Of a stretch of DNA of 11,389 nucleotides, positions 1 to 6,244 are shown one piece after another (position 1 is the first letter of the stretch; each line of letters opens with the position of its first letter). The stretch covers positions 1 to 11,389 of the forward strand of contig CAYUBT010000083.1 of the NCBI GenBank assembly GCA_964443055.1, in the 5' to 3' direction. The DNA is from JADYZU01 sp964443055. GTDB taxonomy: Bacteria > Pseudomonadota > Alphaproteobacteria > Rhodobacterales > Rhodobacteraceae. The notes beneath the pieces were generated by a model. That model saw only the letters and a program-made list of their open reading frames with translations. It did no database searches and was not told the DNA's origin. A program made the translations under genes and the position numbers.

Positions 1-236
1 CCCACGAGCGCCACGCGCCGCGCCCTGCCCGGATCACGGGGGCGCGCACCCTCGATCTGCGCGCGCACCCATTCCGACCCGGCCCGCGTCTTGCCCGCGC
101 CGCGCCCGCCGAGGATCAGCCAGGTGCGCCAGTCGCCTTCGGGCGGCAACTGGTGCGGCAGCGCCCAGAAGTCGAAGAGCCACGGCAGCGCGACGATTTC
201 CGGGGGCGTGAGCGCGGCAAGGAAGTCAGCTTGCAT
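1..236 (-). CDS. terL: GTA/phage large terminase subunit, N-terminal 78 residues (runs off the window)
   Basis: This is the 5' end of a large terminase, the ATPase-nuclease that pumps DNA into a capsid. Seen: after a hydrophobic stretch with LPWLFDFWALPHQLPP (residues about 17-32) comes the Walker A motif GGRGAGKT at 43-50, followed by RAGSEWVR. This block is typical of GTA and T4-gp17-like terminases of Rhodobacterales. The Walker B and nuclease domains would lie beyond base 1. The ATG at 236 has no clear ribosome binding site, and the start overlaps the end of the preceding gp1-like gene by 11 bases, which suggests translational coupling. An in-frame TTG eight codons upstream is an alternative start. 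The gene order, small protein then terminase with a Walker A motif, matches g1-g2 of the Rhodobacter capsulatus GTA. A true prophage cannot be excluded from this fragment, but the flanking housekeeping genes favour a GTA. Confidence 0.9.
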   Translation of the reverse strand, partial: MQADFLAALTPPEIVALPWLFDFWALPHQLPPEGDWRTWLILGGRGAGKTRAGSEWVRAQIEGARPRDPGRARRVALV

Positions 237-555
237 CGCCGCGGGTGCGGAGGCGATCAAGTCTGCGCCCGATCTCGATCCGGGCGGCGTCGAGGTCGAT
301 GACGCCTTCGGCCGCTCCGCCGTTACGCTCGATCCATTCATGAAATCTGCTCTCCGCATCAAAGACGCGCCGCAGCGCGCTTTCGAGTTCGGCCTGTTTC
401 GCGGCAAGATCGCGCAGGGGTTCGCCCTCGCCATCGAGAAGTTGCCGTAAAAGCCCGGCAAGGGTTTCGCGCACGGCGCGCAGGAGCGTGACGGCATCCT
501 CGCGATAATGCCGCACGAGGGCGATGTCGGCTTCAGCCGCTTCTTGGTTTTTCAT
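226..555 (-). CDS. GTA gp1-like protein, putative small terminase subunit
   Basis: A 109-residue, charged, probably all-helical protein. In the R. capsulatus GTA the small gene before the large terminase (g1) encodes the small terminase, which takes part in DNA packaging; by position, size and helical character this is its counterpart. Seen: a leucine-rich segment at residues 22-42 and an amphipathic, coiled-coil-like segment at about 47-75, no signal peptide and no membrane segment. The C-terminus is arginine-rich (residues 92-105). The stop overlaps the terminase start, so the two genes should be co-translated. The ATG at 555 is the first in-frame start; the site upstream (AGGCA) is only a weak ribosome binding site. 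Function is inferred mainly from context, since GTA small terminases vary in sequence and I see no diagnostic motif. Confidence 0.75.
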   Translation of the reverse strand: MKNQEAAEADIALVRHYREDAVTLLRAVRETLAGLLRQLLDGEGEPLRDLAAKQAELESALRRVFDAESRFHEWIERNGGAAEGVIDLDAARIEIGRRLDRLRTRGDAS

Positions 556-605
556 TGATTGCCTGTGGTCCGGACTGCCTCACCCATGGGATCGAGGCGC
601 GCAGG

Positions 606-634
606 ATCATGCCGGGCGGGCGGCTGCCGGTCAA
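606..634 (-). promoter_or_regulatory. Candidate sigma-70-type promoter for the GTA g1-terL operon
   Basis: On the minus strand a TTGACC box (629-634) is followed after 17 bases by CATGAT (606-611). This fits a -35/-10 pair, with 5 of 6 and 4 of 6 consensus matches. It would start transcription near 600, about 45 bases before the gp1 ATG. The -35 box lies in CCGG-N8-CCGG with an AAATTT core (627-642), which could be an operator. In R. capsulatus the GTA cluster is activated by GafA; whether this is such a site cannot be judged here. Confidence 0.4.
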
Positions 635-674
635 ATTTCCGGTGTCACGCGGCGCGCGCAGGCAAAAGGAATCG

Positions 675-3270
675 TCAGGAGATCCCTGCCCCCCGGGCCG
701 GGGCGACCGGAGTCCCGGACATTTTCGCCCGGATCGCTGCCTGCGCCGCCGTCAGCCGCGCAGCAGGCACCCGGAAGGGCGAACAGGAAACATAGTCGAA
801 TCCCTCCTCGCGGCAGAATTCGATGGCGCGGCGCGTGCCGCCGTGTTCGCCGCAGATTGCGATGACCACGTCCGGGCGCCCCCGCCGCCCGCGCTCGGCA
901 CCGATACGCAGGAGTTCCCCCACGCCGTCGAGGTCGAGACTGTGGAACGGGTCTTCCTCGTAGACACCCTTGGCGACATAGGCCGACATGAACCGCCCGG
1001 CGTCGTCGCGCGAGAGGCCATAGGTCATCTGCGTGAGGTCGTTGGTCCCGAAGGAGAGGAAGGAGGCGTCCTCGGCAATCTCGGCCGCACGCAGGGCCGC
1101 ACGCGGGGTCTCGACCATCACGCCAAGGCGATAGGCGAAGTCGCGCCCGCTCTCGGCACGCACCTGCGCCGCGATCCGGTCCACACGGGCCTTGACCAGT
1201 TCCACCTCGCGCCGGGCCGAGACCAGCGGGATCATCACCTCGGGCACGACCGGGTCGCCCTCATCACTGGCAATCACCGTCGCCTGGAAGATTGCACGCG
1301 CCTGCATGTCGTAGATTTCGGGCACGGTGACCCCGAGCCGCACCCCGCGCAGGCCCAGCATCGGGTTGTATTCCTGAAGCTGTTCGACCCGCGTCTCGAT
1401 ATCCGAGAGAGGCAGCGCCAGCCCCTCGGCCAGTTCGCGCATGCCCGCCTTGTCCGAAGGCAGGAATTCGTGAAGCGGCGGGTCAAACAGGCGGATGCAG
1501 ACCGGGCGGCCCTGCATGATGCGAAAGATCTCGGCGAAGTCCTCGCGTTGCAGCGGAAGCAGACGATCGAGCACTGCCTGCCGGTCTTCGGCATCCTCCG
1601 AAAAGATCATCTCGCGCATGAGGCCGATGCGCGGCCCCTCGAAGAACATGTGTTCGGTGCGGCACAGGCCGATCCCCTCGGCCCGGAAATTATGCGCGGT
1701 CGCCGCATCGCGCGGCGTGTCNNNNNNNNNNATCCGCATTGGCGCGCACGCCGATGTCACGGAGTTCGTCCGCCCAGTCGAGGATTTCCGCACAGGCCCC
1801 GTCGAGCGCGACTTCGAGCATCGCGGGCTCCCCGGCCAGCACCTCGCCGGAGGAACCGTCGACCGTGACCACATCGCCCACATGCAGGATGCGGCCCTCG
1901 GGCGAGGTGACGGTGCCGCGCCGCCGGTCGATCTCGAGCCCCGCCGCCCCCACGACACAGGGCAGGCCAAGACCCCGGCCGATCACGGCCGCGTGGCTGG
2001 TGATTCCGCCCCGGACCGTGACGACGCCCGATGCGGCGTGCATGCCGCGAATGTCCTCGGGCGTGGTCTCGCGGCGGATCAGGATGCAGGGCTCGCCGCG
2101 CGCCGCTGCCGCCTGTGCCTCCTCGGCGGTCAGAACGATGCGGCCGGACGCAGCACCGGGGCTCGCCCCGATGCCCGTGATGACGGAATCGCGCGGGGCC
2201 TCCGGGTCCACCTGCCGGTGCATGAGTTCCGAAATCGCCGCCGGGGCCACGCGCATCACCGCCTCCTCGCGTGCAATCACCCCGTCTCGCGCCAGTGCCA
2301 CGGCGATATTCACTGCCGCACGCGAATTGCGCTGCACCCGCACCCCGTCGAGGATGCGCAGGGCCCCGTTCTCGAGGGTGAACTCGATCTGCATCTCCTC
2401 GCGCAGACGGGTGCGAATCGCCTCGCCATAGCGCATGAGTTCGGCAAAAGCGTCGGGGCACAATTCCTCGAGCGAGGGGCTCCCGCCCTGCCGCGTCAGG
2501 TGAAAGGCATTGCCGTCGTCCAGCGCATCACGGCCCTGGCTCTGGCTGAGATAGCGGCCCTCGATCCGGGGCAGGCCGGTGGTGCTGTCGACGAACTGGA
2601 TCACGCCCGAACCGGACTCACCGCTCCCGACTCCAAGCGCCATCGCCTGCACGACAAGGCCGAGCCCCGCATCCGCCGGCGCGCCCCGCGCCTGACGCAG
2701 AAGCCGCGCGCTCGTCCCCTCCCAGGCACGGGCCATGGAGCGCAGGACTTCCGAAAGCTGGTGGCTGATCGACTGGGGGAAGGATTCGTCCGTCTCGGCC
2801 TCATAGGCGGCGAGCATGGCGCGAAGGGCATCGCGTGATGGCTCGTCCGGCAGGTCGAATGCGTCGGGGTCCAGCCGCGCGACATGGATCGCCCAGGACT
2901 GGATGAAGCGCAGATAGAGCGCGGTGGCGGCCCGTTCGCCGAGACTCGCGCACATCGTCTCGTGACGCGAGTCGGTCATGCCGATATTCAGGATCGCTCC
3001 CGGCCCGCCCCAGTCTGGATCGAGGCTGGAGGGGCGCACCGACAGCAGCGGCGCGGGACCGAACGGCGCGAGCAGATCACCCATGCCAGGCATCTGCCCC
3101 GCCGCGATCGCCCGCACCATGTCGAAGGACAGCGCCACCGTGACCGGCACCGGCATCCCCAGCCGCACGAGCCTCTGCAGACATTTCGCCCGCCCGCCAT
3201 GCACAGCAGCCGACATCTCCGCATCGGACGAGATGAGCGTGAAGGCCGGAACGGATGCGGGCACGGGCAT
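675..3270 (-). CDS. Pyruvate phosphate dikinase-like PEP-utilising protein with divergent ATP-grasp domain (interrupted by an assembly gap)
   Basis: PPDK interconverts pyruvate, ATP and phosphate with PEP, AMP and diphosphate through a swinging phosphohistidine domain. Removing the 10 Ns gives about 861 residues, slightly shorter than the usual 870-890. Seen: an N-terminal ATP-grasp-like region (1-320), a phosphohistidine domain with GGITSHAA and catalytic His426, and a C-terminal PEP barrel with GLCRTEHMF, FGTNDLTQMT, GLSRDDAGRF and CGEHGG (catalytic Cys near 803). The last two domains match PPDK closely. The ATP-grasp region does not: the nucleotide-binding GGK is GGR (27), GEYL-NAQGEDVVAG has become GRYLSQSQGRDALDDG, and the LQTR motif is LDGVR. 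It may therefore use PEP without ATP, or be a regulatory paralogue. The start at 3270 is chosen for the GGGGAGAG site just upstream. Two reading frames meet at the Ns only because the gap length is artificial. Confidence 0.88.
1722..1731. other. Ten-N assembly gap inside the PPDK-like gene
   Basis: Ten Ns break the PPDK-like reading frame. The upstream side ends in codons for R-A-N-A-D and the downstream side starts with D-T-P-R-D. PPDKs read N-A-D-T-P here, so the two sides probably meet or overlap by one codon, and little or no sequence is missing. This is a scaffold join, not a biological frameshift. Confidence 0.95.
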
Positions 3271-3283
3271 GGGGACTCTCCCC
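3271..3283 (-). promoter_or_regulatory. Ribosome binding site of the PPDK-like gene inside a small GC hairpin
   Basis: On the minus strand the 13 bases directly before the ATG read GGGGA-GAG-TCCCC. The purine-rich GGGGAGAG is the only good Shine-Dalgarno match and decides the start. Its GGGGA half pairs perfectly with TCCCC across a three-base loop, so the site may be partly masked in the mRNA. Confidence 0.45.
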
Positions 3284-3289
3284 GGGAAT

Positions 3290-3303
3290 GCTGCAGATGC
3301 AGC
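3290..3303. promoter_or_regulatory. Perfect 6-2-6 palindrome at the predicted transcription start, candidate operator
   Basis: GCTGCA-GA-TGCAGC is a perfect inverted repeat just downstream of the proposed -10 box, overlapping the expected transcription start of the PPDK-like gene. This is the usual place for a repressor operator. No regulator gene is visible nearby, so the binding protein is unknown. Confidence 0.35.
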
Positions 3304-3304
3304 A

Positions 3305-3332
3305 AAGATAGGCCGATTGCGCGCGGGGGCAA
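3305..3332 (-). promoter_or_regulatory. Candidate promoter of the PPDK-like gene
   Basis: Minus-strand TTGCCC (3327-3332) and TATCTT (3305-3310) are 16 bases apart, each with 4 of 6 matches to the sigma-70 consensus. Transcription would begin near 3298, leaving a leader of about 28 bases with the palindrome at 3290-3303 and the hairpin at 3271-3283. Confidence 0.42.
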
Positions 3333-3335
3333 TGG

Positions 3336-3369
3336 AAAAAGGCCGTTGTGCCGAGGCGAAGTGACGGCC
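3336..3369 (-). terminator. Possible intrinsic terminator or attenuator upstream of the PPDK-like promoter
   Basis: Read on the minus strand, GGCCGT (3364-3369) pairs with ACGGCC (3341-3346) across a 17-base loop and is followed directly by five Ts (3336-3340). No gene ends just upstream on this strand. It may block read-through entering from the spacer, or act as an attenuator if the PPDK-like transcript starts further upstream. Confidence 0.35.
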
Positions 3370-3389
3370 GGAAGCGGCCCGGGCACAGC

Positions 3390-3456
3390 ATCTTTGCGAG
3401 GAGCCGAGGGCGGTGCGTGGGGAGTCTGGGTTGCTTCGCTGCCGCTCGCAATGACG
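3390..3456. repeat. Palindromic intergenic repeat, copy 1
   Basis: The left arm at 3391-3404 and the reverse complement of the right arm at 3441-3454 agree at 11 of 14 positions, including TTGCGAG. The minus-strand end reads GTCATTGCGAGCGG, a form seen in dispersed palindromic repeats of many bacterial genomes. Diverged relatives lie at 5244-5385 and 8155-8280. It sits between the divergent PPDK-like and solute-binding protein genes. No transposase is present. Confidence 0.6.
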
Positions 3457-3551
3457 GGGGGTGGCGACACTCTCCCGGACTTGACTTGCCACTGCCTTGA
3501 CCCGCAGGCGAAAAGCAGGCGTTCTGTTCACGCGCGCGGATCAGGGAGGCA

Positions 3552-5210
3552 ATGATGCGAAAGCCGTCCGGAACGGGACGACTCCATCCTGGGGCGCTGA
3601 TCTGTGCACGTGATTGTCTGGCAGGGAAACTGGACCGGCGCGAATTCCTCACGCGTGCCACCGCGCTGGGGCTGAGCGTATCCGCCGCTGCCGCGCTGAT
3701 CGGCCTGCCCGCACCTGCACGCGCCGATGATGACGACTTCCCCGTCGCGGGCGGCCTGTTGCGCATGAACATGGAGATTCGCCCGAGCCGCGATCCGCGC
3801 ACCTGGGCCTGGTCGGAAGAGGCGAACTTCTGTCGCGGCTGGCTTGAATATCTGGTCGAATACCAGGCCGACGGCTCGCTGCGCGGGATGCTGCTCGACT
3901 CATGGGAGGTGAATGACGACGCCACCGTCTGGGATCTGCATCTGCGCCGGGGTGTCGAATGGAACAATGGCGATGCGTTCGACGCCGAAGACGTGCTCTT
4001 CAACCTGCGCCGCTGGTGCGACGGCACCATCGAGGGAAATTCCATGGCCGCGCGGCTCGACGTGCTGCGCGACCGGGTGACCGGCCTGATGCGCATGGAT
4101 GCAGTCGAGGTGGTGGACAGTCATCACCTGCGGCTTCATGCGCAGGCCCCGGACATCTCGCTCATCGTCAGCCTCGCCGATTATCCGGCCGCCGTGGTCC
4201 ATCGCGGCTACGCGGGCGGCGACCCGGTGCTCGATCCGGTCGGCACCGGCCCCTATCTGCCCGAGGAGAACGCGCCCGGCCTGCGCCAGACCCTCGTGCG
4301 CAACTCCGCCCACCGGTGGTGGGGGACCGAAGTCTATGGCGGACCCTGGCTCGACCGGATCGAATATGTCGACCTCGGCACCGATCCGGCAGTGATCTAC
4401 GGTGCCGCCGAACGCGGCGAGATCGACGCCACCTACCAGACCGCCACCGATTTCGTGGAAATCTACGACGCCATCGGCTGGGAGCGCAGCGAGGCGCTGA
4501 CCGCCGCCACGATCGCCGTACGATTCCGCCAGACCACCCCGCCCTATGACGATCCCCGCCTGCGCCGCGCGATCGTGGATGCGGTCGACAACGAGGTGGT
4601 GCTGGAACTGGGCTACGGCCACATGGGCCTCGTGGCCGAGAACCATCACGTCTGCCCGATCCATCCCGAATATGCCGCGGGTGTCTCGCGCCCGCCCGAT
4701 CCCGAGGGCGTACGCGCCTTCCTCAGGGCGACGGGCTATCGCCAGATCCAGCTCGAACTCGTCTCGCTCGATGACGACTGGCAGGCGCTGACCTGCGACG
4801 CGGTGGCCGCGCAGATGAGCGATGCGGGGTTTTCGGTGAAACGCACCGTGGTGCCGCCCTCGATCTTCCGCGAGGAATGGCTCGACTATTCCTTCTCGGC
4901 CACCGAATGGAACATGCGGCCCCTGGGCGTGCAGGTTCTGAACCTCGCCTACAAGAGCGGCGGTGCCTGGAACGAGACGGGTTTCTCGAACGAGGAATTC
5001 GACACGCTGCTGGCCCGCGCAGGTGCCATCGCCGACGCCGATTCGCGCCGCGTGGTCATGGGGCGGCTCGAGGAGATCCTGATCGAGAACGATGTCCTCA
5101 TCCAGCCCTACTGGCGCTATCTCTACCGCCATACCACGCCCGGCGTGCGCGGGATGGGAATGCATCCGATGTTCGAGCACCACCATTACAAATGGTGGCG
5201 CGAGGAATGA
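3552..5210 (+). CDS. ABC transporter family-5 (DppA/OppA-like) periplasmic solute-binding protein with Tat signal
   Basis: A 552-residue extracytoplasmic binding protein that should capture a peptide-like or related solute for an ABC importer. Seen: a 28-residue N-region with two cysteines (18 and 22), a twin-arginine motif DRREFL (28-33), a hydrophobic core of Ala/Leu (35-52), and an ARA cleavage site after residue 58. The mature part shows family-5 features: LLDSWEVNDDATVWDLHLRRGVEW around residues 117-140 (with LHLRRGVEWNNGDAF), a DVLFNLRRW helix entry, and DPVGTGPY near 230. No lipobox follows the signal. AGGGAGG at 3543-3549 lies only two bases before the first ATG, so the second ATG at 3555 may be the true start. 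No permease or ATPase genes adjoin, so the ligand and partner importer are unknown. It is divergent from the PPDK-like gene; I see no convincing promoter. Confidence 0.88.
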   Translation: MMRKPSGTGRLHPGALICARDCLAGKLDRREFLTRATALGLSVSAAAALIGLPAPARADDDDFPVAGGLLRMNMEIRPSRDPRTWAWSEEANFCRGWLEYLVEYQADGSLRGMLLDSWEVNDDATVWDLHLRRGVEWNNGDAFDAEDVLFNLRRWCDGTIEGNSMAARLDVLRDRVTGLMRMDAVEVVDSHHLRLHAQAPDISLIVSLADYPAAVVHRGYAGGDPVLDPVGTGPYLPEENAPGLRQTLVRNSAHRWWGTEVYGGPWLDRIEYVDLGTDPAVIYGAAERGEIDATYQTATDFVEIYDAIGWERSEALTAATIAVRFRQTTPPYDDPRLRRAIVDAVDNEVVLELGYGHMGLVAENHHVCPIHPEYAAGVSRPPDPEGVRAFLRATGYRQIQLELVSLDDDWQALTCDAVAAQMSDAGFSVKRTVVPPSIFREEWLDYSFSATEWNMRPLGVQVLNLAYKSGGAWNETGFSNEEFDTLLARAGAIADADSRRVVMGRLEEILIENDVLIQPYWRYLYRHTTPGVRGMGMHPMFEHHHYKWWREE

Positions 5211-5217
5211 ACGGCCC

Positions 5218-5241
5218 ATGAGCCGCCCGGTCACGGCTCAT
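5218..5241. terminator. 8-bp inverted repeat between convergent genes, possible bidirectional terminator
   Basis: ATGAGCCG (5218-5225) and CGGCTCAT (5234-5241) form a perfect 8-bp stem with an 8-base loop, starting seven bases after the solute-binding protein stop codon. It lies between two converging genes, so it could stop transcription from both sides. There is no T tract on either strand, so it may only protect mRNA ends. Confidence 0.35.
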
Positions 5242-5243
5242 CC

Positions 5244-5385
5244 CGGTCATTGCGCGTCAGTGAGGCACCCTCCGGCTCCCGACATTCCGGCTTGCCGTGT
5301 CACGGCGGCTCATCACAATGGCGGGAACGGATGACGGTCGTCTCCCGCGGCTCGCCTCAGCTTGCCACGTCGTCGGGAATGACCG
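5244..5385. repeat. Palindromic MITE-like repeat, copy 2, reaching into the DUF4167 gene
   Basis: The element is bounded by perfect 8-base inverted ends, CGGTCATT (5244-5251) and AATGACCG (5378-5385). Inside is a second half-palindrome, with TTGCCGTGTCACGG at 5292-5305 and CACAATGGC at 5314-5322, and another TTGCCAC near the right end. The ends resemble copies 1 and 3. The right 29 bases are coding: they encode the last eight residues and stop of the DUF4167 protein. Confidence 0.5.
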
Positions 5386-6022
5386 CAGGTGCGGCACCGT
5401 CGCTGCCTGCACCCTCGCTTTCGTCACCCGGGTTGCGCGGCTTGCGCACACGCGGAGTGCGCGGCGAGCGGGCCGGGCGGGATTCGGGCCGGGGCTGCTC
5501 GGCCTGCTGCGGTGCCGAATCCGTCACCTCGTCCTGGCCGGACCTCTGGCTGCGGCTGCGCCGCTCCTGCCGGGGGCGGGCATCGAGAAAGGACGGCTTG
5601 CCCTCGGGCAGGTCGACCAGTGTGCTTTCGCCCGCGTCCGGCCCGTCGCCTGCGCGCGGATCGTCGTCCCCGCGGGGGCCGTCCTGATCCTCGCGCTGGT
5701 GGCGCTGGCGGTCACGTTCGGCCTGGCGCTGGCGATTCGCTTCCTCCTGCTCCTCGCGGGCGCGTTCGACCTCGCGCGTCGCCTCGGCGAGCATGCGCGT
5801 GTAATGCTCGGCGTGCTGAGCGAAGTTCTCGGCATTCACACGGTCACCCGAAAGCTGGGCGTCGCGATGATACTGCAGATACTTCTCGATGATCTGCGCA
5901 GGTGTGCCGCGCACTTTCCCCTCGGGGCCAGAGCTGTCGAAGACACGGTTGATGATGTTGCCGCCCGTAGGGCGCATGTTGCGGTTCTTGCTTCCCCGCG
6001 ACCGGGATTTGGAAGGTCTCAT
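5357..6022 (-). CDS. DUF4167 domain-containing protein
   Basis: A 221-residue hydrophilic protein. The conserved DUF4167 domain covers residues 1-80: a basic start (MRPSKSRSRGSKNRN), then GGNIINRVFDSSGPEGKVRGT, PAQIIEKYLQYHRDA and a helix with NAENFAQHAEHYTRML. Residues 80-110 form a charged helix rich in E, R and Q, and the remainder is low complexity and probably disordered, with alternating acidic and RPR/RSR stretches. The basic N-terminus suggests nucleic-acid or ribosome contact, but the molecular role is not established to my knowledge. In alphaproteobacteria this gene commonly follows prfA-prmC, as here. The start at 6022 matches the family's usual MRP start; a longer frame to 6157 has an unrelated N-terminal extension. 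The last eight residues (VIPDDVAS) come from an intergenic repeat that overlaps the gene end. Confidence 0.9.
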   Translation of the reverse strand: MRPSKSRSRGSKNRNMRPTGGNIINRVFDSSGPEGKVRGTPAQIIEKYLQYHRDAQLSGDRVNAENFAQHAEHYTRMLAEATREVERAREEQEEANRQRQAERDRQRHQREDQDGPRGDDDPRAGDGPDAGESTLVDLPEGKPSFLDARPRQERRSRSQRSGQDEVTDSAPQQAEQPRPESRPARSPRTPRVRKPRNPGDESEGAGSDGAAPAVIPDDVAS

Positions 6023-6178
6023 CTGGCTTTCGCTATTGGCGATGGATGAAGTCAGACATCGGCCCGTCTGGCGCGATCTGCGCGTTGTCGAAACTGGTCT
6101 GACGGCGACCGGCGGGGGGCGAGGGCCGCATCCCGTCCGGTGGTCCTCACTAAACACTCATCCGGGGCGGGAGCAAGC

Positions 6179-6244
6179 GCAAATCGCGCCAAACCGGCAG
6201 ATGGTGCAATTTTGCGGCTTTTTTCACGCCAACCGGCGATTTGC
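6179..6244. repeat. 9-bp inverted repeat across the prmC stop codon
   Basis: GCAAATCGC (6179-6187) and GCGATTTGC (6236-6244) are perfect reverse complements 48 bases apart. The right copy lies in the last prmC codons and the left copy in the prmC-DUF4167 spacer. A related direct pair, GCCGGTTGGCG and GCCGGTTTGGCG on the minus strand, lies just inside. It could form a structure at the 3' end of the prmC reading frame. The rest of the 201-base spacer (6023-6223) shows only weak promoter-like boxes. Confidence 0.35.

Noticed and set aside
1690..1970. Apparent frameshift or split into two genes in the PPDK-like gene
   Set aside because: The frame change is produced by the arbitrary length of the 10-N gap; flanking codons join in frame when the Ns are removed.
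555..2838. Long plus-strand open frames (555-1868 and 1495-2838) opposite the PPDK-like gene
   Set aside because: They are antisense to a well-conserved gene, show no recognisable family, and are open only because of high GC content.
3481..3525. TTGACT and TTGACC boxes as promoters of the solute-binding protein gene
   Set aside because: No acceptable -10 box at 15-19 bases from either one.
3900..5234. 444-residue minus-strand frame opposite the solute-binding protein gene
   Set aside because: It lies over a clear family-5 binding protein with a signal peptide; the composition is that of an antisense shadow.
5297..6049. Plus-strand frame of 250 residues with hydrophobic, membrane-like segments
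   Set aside because: It is antisense to the low-complexity tail of the DUF4167 gene; the Leu/Ala runs are complements of Glu/Arg-rich codons.
6178..6222. Plus-strand intrinsic terminator ending in TTTTTT at 6219-6224
   Set aside because: The possible stem CGCAAA/TTTGCG has a 27-base loop and no plus-strand gene ends here.
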